Of a stretch of 64,000 nt of DNA, positions 8,813-16,728 are shown one piece after another. The DNA comes from Devosia sp. XK-2 (GTDB taxonomy: Bacteria; Pseudomonadota; Alphaproteobacteria; Rhizobiales; Devosiaceae), in NCBI RefSeq assembly GCF_037113415.1, contig NZ_CP146608.1, positions 640,501-704,500 on the forward strand, written 5' to 3'. Both the position numbers and the translations under genes were made by a program. How positions within the stretch are numbered: the first letter of the stretch is position 1; each line of letters opens with the position of its first letter. The notes beneath the pieces were generated by a model. The model saw only the letters and a list, made by a program, of their open reading frames with translations, made no database searches and was not told where the DNA came from.

Positions 8813-10774
8813 TTACTGCGCCAACCGCAGAGCCGACAATTCATTGGCAATGTCTTGGAAGGTCCCCTTGAGCTCGCTTGCGGAGTTGGGGAATTTGGCA
8901 TCCGCGGCGCTGGTCGCGCAGTTCTTGAGCATCGTGCGGACCGTTTCGGGCGTGCTTTGCGACACGGAATCGGTCGCCAGGCCAATCGTGTAGACGCTGA
9001 TGCCCGCAGCCTTGGCATTGATGCAGCTATCGAGCGTACGCTGGTTCATCTCGGTTACCAATACGCTGTTGTCCACATTGCTTGGATTGCCCATGCGCGG
9101 AATGTTGCCGCCACTGCTCGTGGTGGTCGAGCTATTGTTTGAATTGTACTGGAATCCATAGGCCGAATGGTAGCAATTGCCATTCAGGCTTGCCTGCGTG
9201 CCGCAGTTGTAGTGATAGGCCGTGTTCTCGCCATCGGTCATGACGATCATGACCTTGCTTGTGGCCTCGTCATAAGGGGCGCCCTCGCTAAAGGGTGCGG
9301 TTGGCGACAAGGCGCGGAACCCCCACACAACCCCGGTGTGAATATTGGTGCCGCCCTGGGCCTGCATGCCATTGATAGTGCTGATCACCGTGGCCGGATT
9401 GGTGGTCAGCGGCAGGATTGCGGTGCGCGTGCAATCCGCATTCGGTCCCCAGGAGTAGCCTGTCGAACCCACTCCCGCGTAATACTTGCATACACGCTCC
9501 TGCAATTCGCGATAGCTCAACCCGGTCGGAATGAAGCTGCCGGTGCACCAGCCATTGCGCGTCTGCTCCCAACTATTGCCGGTCCAGTTCGAATAGCTCG
9601 GATTGCGGCAGGCGCAGCCTTCGGGAAGCTTGCCATAGATGCCCTTGGGAAACAGCGCCGTGCTGAGGAAGTTTTCCGGACCTTTAGGCTTGCTGCTGAT
9701 GATCGTGGGACTGCTCCAGCCCCACCAGCTCGCCGTGCGGCGCTCCACAAAGTCGCAACGGGTTGTTGTCGGGGAGCCCGGCCGATCGCACACGGCGGGG
9801 CTGTCCGACAAATAGCTGTTATTGCCCACGCCATCGACCAGGTCCGGCGAAAACAACGGCACGAACAGGGTATTAGCGCCACTGGGCGGGGTATCGTCAG
9901 TATCCAGATATTCGGAGGCCGATGAGCCGGTCTTGATGTGGGGACGGGCCACAACGCAGCCGCGCCAGGGTTCGCCCGTCGCATTGAACAGGTCCCACGA
10001 GGTCGGCATCGAATAACCCGGCAGCGACAACAGGCCGGTCGTGTCGTCGTCATCATTGTCCATATTGTCGTCGGCAATGGCGGCGTTGTTGAACCGGTCC
10101 ATCCAGCTCGCATTGGCATTACTGGTGCCCACATTCACAAACATGGTGAAGGGCACGATGCCGATCTTGACGTCTTCCACCAGCTTTGCGCCGGGCGCCG
10201 GGACACAGGTATTTCCGCTGTCCACGGTCTCCGAATACATCAGGATATTGGTCGCGCATTTGGCTGCCGCGACCAGATTGGTCATGCGGCTTTCGTTGGC
10301 CATCGAGCCGGAATTGTCCAGCACCATGATGACTTCCAGCGCCAGCTTCTTCCTTGTGGCCTCTGCCACCACGCTCGCGCTGAGTTCGGGAACGCCCACC
10401 AGCGAAACGAATATCGTGGGCATGGTGAACCGGGCCTGCAGATAGAGCGAGCCATCGGTGGTATTGGCGACGGCCTGGGAAATCGCGATGCTATCGACGA
10501 TTCTGGGGTCGGCGACGCGCTCCCTGACCATGGCCAGGGCCGCGGCCTTTACATTGGCCTCGCTATAGGTCGGCTTGAAAATCTCCGGCTGCAGGGCCAG
10601 CGCCGCCGCGTCCAGCGCCACCTGCGCGCGCTGCCTGGTCTGTTCCAGGGTCACATAGTCCACCGTCGCGCCGCCCAGGGCGATGAGCACAATGGCCATG
10701 AGCCCGAACAGAACGGCGAAGACGCCGCTCTCATCCCTGGCAAATCGCCGCAACAGCGGACCGAAATTAGACAT
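8813..10774 (-). CDS. TadG-like pilus-assembly protein with von Willebrand A domain
   Basis: This is a 653-residue protein. Near the N terminus, SGVFAVLFGLMAIVLIALGGATVDYV is the TadE/TadG-type membrane helix preceded by basic RRFARDE. A von Willebrand A fold begins at LEVIMVLDNSGSM, whose DxSxS metal site (DNSGS) is intact; a second acidic motif, MIVMTDGEN, lies in the C-terminal half. The long middle insert is rich in Ser, Asn and Cys and probably extracellular. TadG-like proteins act with Flp/Tad pili in surface attachment. No other tad gene is in this window, so it stands alone. It is preceded by tRNA-His on the opposite strand. Confidence 0.88.
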   Translation of the reverse strand: MSNFGPLLRRFARDESGVFAVLFGLMAIVLIALGGATVDYVTLEQTRQRAQVALDAAALALQPEIFKPTYSEANVKAAALAMVRERVADPRIVDSIAISQAVANTTDGSLYLQARFTMPTIFVSLVGVPELSASVVAEATRKKLALEVIMVLDNSGSMANESRMTNLVAAAKCATNILMYSETVDSGNTCVPAPGAKLVEDVKIGIVPFTMFVNVGTSNANASWMDRFNNAAIADDNMDNDDDDTTGLLSLPGYSMPTSWDLFNATGEPWRGCVVARPHIKTGSSASEYLDTDDTPPSGANTLFVPLFSPDLVDGVGNNSYLSDSPAVCDRPGSPTTTRCDFVERRTASWWGWSSPTIISSKPKGPENFLSTALFPKGIYGKLPEGCACRNPSYSNWTGNSWEQTRNGWCTGSFIPTGLSYRELQERVCKYYAGVGSTGYSWGPNADCTRTAILPLTTNPATVISTINGMQAQGGTNIHTGVVWGFRALSPTAPFSEGAPYDEATSKVMIVMTDGENTAYHYNCGTQASLNGNCYHSAYGFQYNSNNSSTTTSSGGNIPRMGNPSNVDNSVLVTEMNQRTLDSCINAKAAGISVYTIGLATDSVSQSTPETVRTMLKNCATSAADAKFPNSASELKGTFQDIANELSALRLAQ

Positions 10775-10830
10775 TTATGGCACCTAGCTCGCCTCAGGAA
10801 CGCGGATGCGTGCACCCTCGCGCAAATCCG

Positions 10831-11460
10831 TTAGGAAAGCACAACCACCTTGGTGTTTAGCTGTACGCGTCCATACAGATCGATCACATCCTCGTTAGTC
10901 ATGCGGATGCAGCCCGAAGACACATTCTGACCGATCGACCAGGGCTCATTGGTGCCGTGGATACGGTAGAGCGTTGAACCCAGATAAAGCGCGCGCGCAC
11001 CCAAGGGATTGTTGAGGCCGCCCGCCATATGCGCGGGCAGGCCCGGCTGGCGCCGGCGCATCTCGTCCGGCGGGGTCCAGCTCGGCCATTCCGCCTTGCG
11101 GCTCACCCGGTGGGTGCCGCTCCATTCAAAGCCGTCCCGCGCCACCCCGATGCCATAGCGCAGCGCCCGCCCGTCACCGAGCACGAAATAAAGAAAATGC
11201 GTCCGCGTATCGACCACGATCGTGCCGCTGCGTTCAGGAGTGCGATAGGGCACGACCTGCCGCAGATAGACCGGCGAGACATAGGGATTGCCCTGCATTG
11301 CCAGCGCGTGGCGCGGTTGCCCCTGGACTATGGTGACCCCCGGTGGCGGCGCAAAGCGCCAGCCAGGACGGAACGTTTCCGCTTGCACGGGCAGCGTTGC
11401 ACTCAGGAGTGGCAGGCAGGCCAGCGCAACGGCCAGCTTGCGTAGAATGTGAACGGTCAT
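10831..11460 (-). CDS. L,D-transpeptidase (YkuD domain)
   Basis: This 209-residue exported protein has a signal peptide at residues 1-27 (LAVALACLPLLSATLPVQAE). The YkuD fold begins near GTIVVDTRTHFLYFVLGDGRALRYGIGVARDGFEWSG and ends with the catalytic motif HGTNEPWSIGQNVSSGCIRM, where Cys184 is the nucleophile and His is in HGTNE. Such enzymes make 3-3 peptidoglycan crosslinks or attach proteins to peptidoglycan in the periplasm. Hyphomicrobiales carry many paralogues, so I give no gene symbol. The start is the ATG at 11460. Confidence 0.93.
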   Translation of the reverse strand: MTVHILRKLAVALACLPLLSATLPVQAETFRPGWRFAPPPGVTIVQGQPRHALAMQGNPYVSPVYLRQVVPYRTPERSGTIVVDTRTHFLYFVLGDGRALRYGIGVARDGFEWSGTHRVSRKAEWPSWTPPDEMRRRQPGLPAHMAGGLNNPLGARALYLGSTLYRIHGTNEPWSIGQNVSSGCIRMTNEDVIDLYGRVQLNTKVVVLS

Positions 11461-11579
11461 GGCCAGCAGCCCCCAAAGATGCGTTTGGCCGTATTTTCCC
11501 CGACAAGCGCAAAGGAGAGGTCAAGCCGCGTGGTTAACCGCGCGTGCGCCTGAAAGGCTAACAAAGCGTTATGCCCCTG

Positions 11580-11749
11580 CTAGAGCGTGATCAGCAAAAG
11601 TTGCAGACTTTTGCGGTTCGATCACGCGACGATACAAGGACTTGGAGCCGCGTGATCAGCAAAAGTTGCAGACTTTTGCGGTTCGATCACGCGACGATAC
11701 AAGGACTTGGAGCTCCATTTCGATTCAATCGAAATGGATACGGCTCTAG
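11580..11749. repeat. CTAG-bounded palindromic element with an exact 65-bp tandem duplication
   Basis: The element is bounded by CTAGAGC (11580-11586) and GCTCTAG (11743-11749). Inside are two 65-bp copies (11585-11649 and 11650-11714) that differ only in the last base. Each copy holds an outer stem GCGTGATC/GATCACGC and an inner stem GCAAAAGT/ACTTTTGC. A third hairpin, TCCATTTCGAT/ATCGAAATGGA with 3-nt loop, follows at 11714-11738. The right CTAG supplies the TAG stop codon of the response regulator gene on the minus strand. Confidence 0.9.
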
Positions 11750-12165
11750 AGAAAGACCGAATCGTCCAGCCTCTCGGCCGGTGGCAGCACCCGCCGCACG
11801 GCCATGCCCAACTGCTCGGTGGTAAAGGGCTTGGGCAGGATTTCGTTGATGCCCAACTTGCGGGCGCGGGCCAGATTGTCCTGCGAAGGGTAGGCCGTCA
11901 TCAGGATAACCGGCATAGTCGATGGCGCGCCGAACCGGCCATCGCGCAATACCTGCATTACGCCGGCCCCGTTCACATCCGGCATGTACCAATCCATCAG
12001 CATGAAATGGAAGGGCGTCTGCATGAGCTTGAGAATGGCCTCGCCACCGCCATCGGCCTCTTCCACATTGCTGATGCCCAGCTTTTTCAGGCCCATCGTG
12101 CAGATGGCGCGCGCATAGGTGTTGTCGTCCACCACCAGCGCCCGCAATTGTCCCGGAATGATCAT
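11746..12165 (-). CDS. Single-domain response regulator (CheY-like)
   Basis: This is a 139-residue stand-alone receiver domain with no output domain. The acidic pair is in ALVVDD, the phosphoacceptor Asp is in FMLMDWYMPDVNG, the conserved Thr is in VILMTAY, and Lys is in LPKPF, so it should be phosphorylatable. I chose the ATG at 12165 over an upstream GTG at 12189; a purine-rich GGCGAGG lies about 7 nt before it. Its partner kinase is not identifiable here; the chemoreceptor at 27296 and the PAS protein at 5733 are the only other signalling genes nearby. The stop codon is provided by the repeat described next to it. Confidence 0.88.
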   Translation of the reverse strand: MIIPGQLRALVVDDNTYARAICTMGLKKLGISNVEEADGGGEAILKLMQTPFHFMLMDWYMPDVNGAGVMQVLRDGRFGAPSTMPVILMTAYPSQDNLARARKLGINEILPKPFTTEQLGMAVRRVLPPAERLDDSVFL

Positions 12166-12709
12166 GCCGCCTCGCCCCCCGCGCTGCACGGCGCCTCGCC
12201 CCTCGAAGCGATCGGAAAATATACGCCGGTCTGCAGATAGCGCTGCTGGATAGCAGCCGTCGCGCGCCTGTCAATCCGGTGAAGTCCGGCAGCGCGCCGA
12301 GTCACAGGCTGTGTGTCCGGCCTTGCCATAAAGCTGTGTGCCACGAAGAACTTGACACCCCAGCGCCTCAACCGTGTCCTCAGGGCAACACTTGATGGAA
12401 TGTGCGACAGACTGCCACATCCATGCTTGCGGCTCACGATGTCGTGAGTTATGCCCCCCTTGTCTGCAAAGCCAAGAGAGGGAGGCGTTTCATGTATAAA
12501 ACTGTAGCCCGCCACTCGGGGCCAAATTGCCATCACCTCGGTCGAGCCTGATCTCGTCCCATTGACGGTACCTTCGGCCGCATCGCGGCTCGCGGACACC
12601 CCCACCACTCAAACCTGAAATGCTGACCCGGCCCCTATTGCGTCCGGATTCCGCCTTTCTCTTCCGTCTTTAACATAGAGGCCGGCAGAGCCATCTGCCG
12701 GAACCAGCA
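12166..12709. other. 544-nt stretch without a convincing gene
   Basis: No reading frame here has recognisable domains or a good ribosome binding site. The longest is a 148-codon minus-strand frame (12162-12608) of biased composition that overlaps the response regulator start; I do not accept it. A GC-rich hairpin can be drawn around 12267-12300 (GCGCGC...GCGCGC). The stretch presumably holds promoters for the divergent genes on either side and could hide a small RNA. Confidence 0.4.
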
Positions 12710-12976
12710 ATGTCTTCGAACGTGCTCAATGAGCGCAGCGTCGTGCTGCGCCTTGAATTCTCCATTGCCGATGCCGTCCAGCAGCGCGGTCTGGTCCCCG
12801 TTGTCGGGGCCGCCATCCGTGCCTGGTGGGCCCAGCGGCCCGTGCGCTATCCCGAGGTGCCCGACTATCTGCGTGCAGATGTCGGCCTGCCGCCGGCGGA
12901 CGAATATCGCAATCTTTATTCGGTGCCCGCGCAGCTCTGGCAGTTCCACCCGCCGGACCAGGATATCAGGAGATGA
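12710..12976 (+). CDS. Small protein with DUF1127-like C-terminal stretch
   Basis: This is an 88-residue protein. The central part, AAIRAWWAQRPVRYPEVPDYLRADVGLPP, resembles the short DUF1127/YjiS motif (Trp-rich helix, then a DYLRxDIGL-like ending), which in other alphaproteobacteria can bind RNA. The resemblance is weak and from memory of the motif. The ATG at 12710 has only a poor Shine-Dalgarno sequence. The gene is followed by a strong hairpin (12982-13007), which supports it being a separate unit from hisS. Function unknown. Confidence 0.6.
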   Translation: MSSNVLNERSVVLRLEFSIADAVQQRGLVPVVGAAIRAWWAQRPVRYPEVPDYLRADVGLPPADEYRNLYSVPAQLWQFHPPDQDIRR

Positions 12977-12981
12977 ATAAG

Positions 12982-13007
12982 GGCAGCCGGGGTTCGCCCC
13001 GGCTGCC
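12982..13007 (+). terminator. Strong GC hairpin with TTCG tetraloop
   Basis: GGCAGCCGGGG (12982-12992), loop TTCG, CCCCGGCTGCC (12997-13007): a perfect 11-bp stem capped by a stable tetraloop, placed 5 nt after the small gene and before hisS. No T-run follows, so it may terminate weakly or protect the 3' end. Confidence 0.65.
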
Positions 13008-13073
13008 GACCTCCGCCATTGTCTCTCAGGCTTTGATCGTCTAAGCAAACGACCGACTTTCCAGGGCGAAGAA

Positions 13074-14597
13074 ATGACCGAAAAAACCAAGCTCATCACG
13101 CCCCGCCTGCCGCGCGGGTTCGAAGATCGCAGCCCAGGCGAAATCGCCGCCGTCGGCGCCATGATCGACAAGATCAAGGCCGTGTATGAGAAATATGGCT
13201 TCGACCCCGTCGAAACCCCGCTCTTCGAATATACCGAGACCCTGGGCAAATTCCTGCCCGATACCGACCGGCCCAATGCTGGCGTCTTCTCCCTGCAGGA
13301 CGATGACGAGCAGTGGATGAGCCTGCGCTATGATCTGACCGCGCCGCTCGCCCGCTTCTTTGCCGAAAATTTCGAAACCCTGCCCAAGCCCTACCGCTCC
13401 TATCGGCAGGGCTATGTCTTCCGCAACGAAAAGCCCGGCCCCGGCCGCTTCCGTCAGTTCATGCAGTTCGACGCCGACACCGTCGGCGCCCCCGGCCCGG
13501 AAGCGGACGCCGAAATGTGCATGATGATGGCTGATGTGATGGATGCGCTCGGCCTCCAGGGCAAGTACGTCGTCCGCGTCAACAACCGCAAGGTGCTGGA
13601 TGGCGTGCTCGACGCGATCGGTCTGGCAGACGATCCGGCGCGTCGCTTGGTCGTGATGCGGGCAATCGACAAGTTGGATCGCCTAGGGCCTGAGGGCGTC
13701 AAGCTCCTATTGGGTGCAGGTCGAAAGGACGAAAGCGGCGACTATACAGAGGGCGCGGGTCTCGACGATGAACAATCCGCATTCATCCTTGGTGTCTTGC
13801 ATTCAAGCATCGCCGGAGAACGCAACGTCGAGCGCATCGGTGGACCTAAGGGCGGTGAAGCGTTGCGGCCAAACGTTCATTTCCCTCTTAACAGCTATCT
13901 GGAACGCGTGAGTTCCTCATTCACTGAGGGACTAGCTGAGCTCAGCAGGATGGCCACTCTGTTTTTGTCCAGTGGCTACGGCCCCGACCGCATCAAGATC
14001 GACCCCTCCGTCGTCCGCGGCCTCGAATATTATACCGGCCCGGTCTTTGAGATCGAACTGACCTTCAAGGTGCAGAACGAGAAGGGCCAGGACGTGGTCT
14101 TCGGTTCGGTCGGCGGCGGTGGCCGCTATGACGGGCTCGTCTCCCGTTTCCGCCGCGAACCCGTGCCCGCCACAGGCTTTTCCATCGGCGTCTCGCGCCT
14201 GGCCAATGCATTGAAACTCACTGGCAATCTTGGCGCCACCGAACCGGCCGGCCCGGTCGTCGTCCTCGTCATGGACAAGGCCGAAACCGCCCGCTACCAG
14301 GCCATGGTGTCCGAGCTGCGCCAGGCCGGCATCCGCGCCGAAATGTTTTTGGGCTCCACCAAGAATTTCGGCAAGCAGGTCGCCTATGCCGACAAGCGCA
14401 ATTCCCCCGCCGTCATCATCGAGGGCAGCCAGGAACGCGAGCAGGGCATTTTGCAGGTCAAGGACCTCATCGCCGGCAAGCAGGCCGCCCAGGCCATTAC
14501 CGACAATGCCGAATGGAAAGCCGCTCGTCCCGGCCAGTTCGAAATCAAGCGCGAAGACCTGGTTTCGGCGGTCAAGAAACTGCTGAGTGAGCAATGA
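13074..14597 (+). CDS. hisS: Histidyl-tRNA synthetase
   Basis: This 507-residue class II synthetase charges tRNA-His in the cytoplasm. It is longer than the E. coli enzyme (424 aa), as in the alphaproteobacterial type. Visible elements are [17 protein letters not shown], motif 2 [32 protein letters not shown], the histidine-binding [29 protein letters not shown] and motif 3 [11 protein letters not shown], then an anticodon-binding domain. The segment from about 13620 to 13970 uses visibly different codons (CTA, GGA, TTG, ACA, CCT) from both flanks and looks like a recombined block. The start ATG at 13074 has GGGCGAAGAA upstream. hisZ and hisG follow. Confidence 0.96.
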   Translation: MTEKTKLITPRLPRGFEDRSPGEIAAVGAMIDKIKAVYEKYGFDPVETPLFEYTETLGKFLPDTDRPNAGVFSLQDDDEQWMSLRYDLTAPLARFFAENFETLPKPYRSYRQGYVFRNEKPGPGRFRQFMQFDADTVGAPGPEADAEMCMMMADVMDALGLQGKYVVRVNNRKVLDGVLDAIGLADDPARRLVVMRAIDKLDRLGPEGVKLLLGAGRKDESGDYTEGAGLDDEQSAFILGVLHSSIAGERNVERIGGPKGGEALRPNVHFPLNSYLERVSSSFTEGLAELSRMATLFLSSGYGPDRIKIDPSVVRGLEYYTGPVFEIELTFKVQNEKGQDVVFGSVGGGGRYDGLVSRFRREPVPATGFSIGVSRLANALKLTGNLGATEPAGPVVVLVMDKAETARYQAMVSELRQAGIRAEMFLGSTKNFGKQVAYADKRNSPAVIIEGSQEREQGILQVKDLIAGKQAAQAITDNAEWKAARPGQFEIKREDLVSAVKKLLSEQ

Positions 14598-14628
14598 CAT
14601 TCGACCAGGCAAGCTCTGTCAGCTCCCG

Positions 14629-14736
14629 CGCTCCCTCCCCCCTTGAGGGGGAGGGTTGGGGTGGGGGGTGGTGCTGTTGTTCACTGATGGACCCCCACCC
14701 TCATTCCCCCTCAAGGGGGAGGGAGGCGATGGCGCC
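14629..14736. repeat. CCTTGAGGG-type palindromic repeat before hisZ
   Basis: Two facing modules: CTCCC...CCTTGAGGGGGAGGG followed by GGGGTGGGGGG, then after about 17 nt GACCCCCACCC and CCCCCTCAAGGGGGAGGGAGGCG. Each half forms its own hairpin and the halves pair with each other. Related copies lie at 30866, 41640, 43238 and 44250, and in cobN at 50138 and 51220. It occupies most of the hisS-hisZ gap and extends the apparent hisZ frame upstream. Confidence 0.85.
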
Positions 14737-14757
14737 GACGGGCCTGGGAGCGACCCC

Positions 14758-15822
14758 ATGACCAACGCCGCCTATCGCCGGTCCCAACTCGAATCCCTCG
14801 TCGAAGCCCAGGGCGGCTGCCGCGCCACCCCGCCGCTCCTGCTCAAGGCCGATCCATATTTCGATCTTGCCGGAGAGGAATTCGGCCGCCGTCTCCTGCT
14901 GACGACCGATCTGGCGGGCGCCGAATATTGCCTGCGGCCCGATTTCACCCTGCCTATCGCCGCCGATTACATTGCCGATGGGGCAGGGGCTCCGGCGGCC
15001 TTTTCCTATCTCGGCCCCATTTTTCGCCAGCGCAGCAGCGGCCCCGCCGAATTCGATCAGGCCGGCATCGAGCTTCTGGCCCAGCCCGATGGCGATGTGG
15101 CGCTCGATCAGGTCTTGACCTTCGCCCGCGCCGCCCTCTCGCTCTATGGCATCACCCCGCGGGTAACCCTGGGCGGTGTCGGCCTGTTCGAGGCCCTGCT
15201 GGCCCAGGCCGATATGCCTGATGCCTGGCGTCCGCGCATCCGCCATCGCTTCGGTCACATAGAGGCCATGGACCGGCTGTTGACCCGGCTCGAGCAGGCG
15301 CCGGACGCGCCCCGCACCGAGCAGCCCGGCCGCGACGAGCTCATTGAAGATGTCACCGCGCGCATGGTTGCGGCCGGCCTCAGCCTTTCGGAAGGCCGCT
15401 CGCCCGAAGAAATTGTCGACCGCTTTTCCGAGCAGCAGGCGCTCGATGCCGCCCATGTTCCGGCCGCGACGCTGAAGCTGCTGCGCGACTTTCTCGCCAT
15501 CAAGGGTGACGCTCTTTCGGCCCTGCGCCAGGTCGAGATGCTGGCCGAACAGCACCGTCTGTTCCTGGGCCCGCCTATCAAGGCCATCCGCCGTCATCTC
15601 GACGGCCTGGGCGAAGCCCGCGTCACCTTCGACGCCAGCTTTTCGCCCCGCCTCGATTACTACACCGGCATTGTCTTCGAAATGCGCGGGCAGGGGGACA
15701 CCGTCCTTGCCTCGGGCGGGCAATATGACCGCCTGCTGGAACGTCTGGGCGCCACTGCCCCCATCGCTGCCTCCGGCTGCGCCCTCTGGGTCGACCGTCT
15801 CGAAGCGGAGTGGCCGAAATGA
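14758..15822 (+). CDS. hisZ: ATP phosphoribosyltransferase regulatory subunit
   Basis: This 354-residue protein is a HisS paralogue without aminoacylation function. In organisms with short HisG it forms a hetero-octamer with HisG and carries the histidine feedback site for the first step of histidine synthesis. It has the class II core (LRPDFTLPIAADYIADG, FSYLGPIFRQRSSG, RLDYYTGIVFEMRG, LASGGQYDRLLERLG) but ends soon after it, with no anticodon-binding domain. The longer frame beginning at 14656 reads through a palindromic repeat, so I take the ATG at 14758. It overlaps hisG by ATGA. Confidence 0.94.
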   Translation: MTNAAYRRSQLESLVEAQGGCRATPPLLLKADPYFDLAGEEFGRRLLLTTDLAGAEYCLRPDFTLPIAADYIADGAGAPAAFSYLGPIFRQRSSGPAEFDQAGIELLAQPDGDVALDQVLTFARAALSLYGITPRVTLGGVGLFEALLAQADMPDAWRPRIRHRFGHIEAMDRLLTRLEQAPDAPRTEQPGRDELIEDVTARMVAAGLSLSEGRSPEEIVDRFSEQQALDAAHVPAATLKLLRDFLAIKGDALSALRQVEMLAEQHRLFLGPPIKAIRRHLDGLGEARVTFDASFSPRLDYYTGIVFEMRGQGDTVLASGGQYDRLLERLGATAPIAASGCALWVDRLEAEWPK

Positions 15823-16511
15823 CCATCACTCTCGCCGTCCCCTCCAAGGGTCGCCTTGAAGAGCTCACCCGTGACTGGTTCGCCCATCGCGGCCTGACCA
15901 TTACCCGCCCCGGCGGCGCCCGTTCCTATCTCGGCGCCATTGAGGGCATGCCCGATGTCACCGTACGCTTTTTCCCGGCCTCGGAGATCGCCCGCGAACT
16001 GATCCGCGGCAATATCGATCTGGGGGTCACCGGCCGTGACCTGATCCACGAGACCAGCGAGGCCGGGCCGGCCTCGGTCACCTTTGCCCGCAATATGAAT
16101 TTCGGCCATGCCGATGTGGTCATTGCCGTGCCCGATGCCTGGATCGACGTCACCCATATGCACGACCTGGCCGATGTGGCATCCGATTTCCGCTCCCGTC
16201 ACGGGCGCTGGCTGCGCATCGCCACCAAATATATCACCATTACCCGCCAGCACTTTGCCCGGGCCGGCATTGCCGAATACCGCATCGTGGAAAGCCTGGG
16301 CGCCACCGAAGCAGCCCCGGCTTCTGGCGTGGCCGATATTGTGGTCGATATCACCTCGACCGGCTCAACCCTGGCCGCCAATGGCCTGCGCGTGCTCGAA
16401 GACGGGGTTATGCTCAAAAGCGAGGCTAATCTCATCGTCTCGCGCACGGCCGATTGGTCCGATGACCGCCGCAAGACCCTCGATGCGCTGCTGGCGCAAT
16501 TGGAGGCCTGA
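15819..16511 (+). CDS. hisG: ATP phosphoribosyltransferase, short form catalytic subunit
   Basis: This 230-residue protein catalyses condensation of ATP with PRPP, the first committed step of histidine synthesis. It is the short form, lacking the C-terminal regulatory domain, which fits its overlap with hisZ. Visible motifs: ITLAVPSKGRLEE at the start, GVTGRDLIHE, and the PRPP loop SGVADIVVDITSTGSTLAANGL. I chose the ATG at 15819, which forms an ATGA overlap with the hisZ stop and has GGAG 8 nt upstream, over a GTG at 15810. Confidence 0.95.
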   Translation: MTITLAVPSKGRLEELTRDWFAHRGLTITRPGGARSYLGAIEGMPDVTVRFFPASEIARELIRGNIDLGVTGRDLIHETSEAGPASVTFARNMNFGHADVVIAVPDAWIDVTHMHDLADVASDFRSRHGRWLRIATKYITITRQHFARAGIAEYRIVESLGATEAAPASGVADIVVDITSTGSTLAANGLRVLEDGVMLKSEANLIVSRTADWSDDRRKTLDALLAQLEA

Positions 16512-16513
16512 AC

Positions 16514-16663
16514 GTGGATCTGGCCTTTGTCATGCTGCTGGTCGTTTGCGGCGTCTGCGCGATTGTCTATGCCGGGCTTGCCCGGCAGAACCTTGATAGC
16601 GACAAGCCTGCACCCCCGGCCCCATCGGCGGACGGGCCGGACGGTGGCGCCGAGGGCGACTGA
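16514..16663 (+). CDS. Small single-pass membrane protein (49 aa)
   Basis: A GTG at 16514, only 2 nt after hisG and with GGAGG about 7 nt upstream, opens a 49-residue frame: one hydrophobic helix (LAFVMLLVVCGVCAIVYAGLA) followed by a Pro/Gly/Asp-rich acidic tail. The length, the ribosome binding site and the tight spacing suggest a real gene in the hisS-hisZ-hisG unit, but I recognise no family. It would need proteomic or conservation support. Confidence 0.5.
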   Translation: MDLAFVMLLVVCGVCAIVYAGLARQNLDSDKPAPPAPSADGPDGGAEGD

Positions 16664-16728
16664 GACGGACCATTGCGCGCCATGGCCAAATCGCGGCACA
16701 AGGGCGCAAAGGTCCGGCAGGGGGCGTC

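Noticed and set aside
11585-11714. Tandem repeat as a CRISPR array
   Set aside because: Only two directly adjacent units with no spacers between them and no cas genes nearby.
12162-12608. 148-codon minus-strand frame as a protein gene
   Set aside because: No domain, no good ribosome binding site, biased composition, and its end overlaps the response regulator start region.
14656-14757. Extended hisZ N terminus
   Set aside because: These codons are a CCTTGAGGG-type repeat also found in intergenic regions; the hisZ family start is at 14758.
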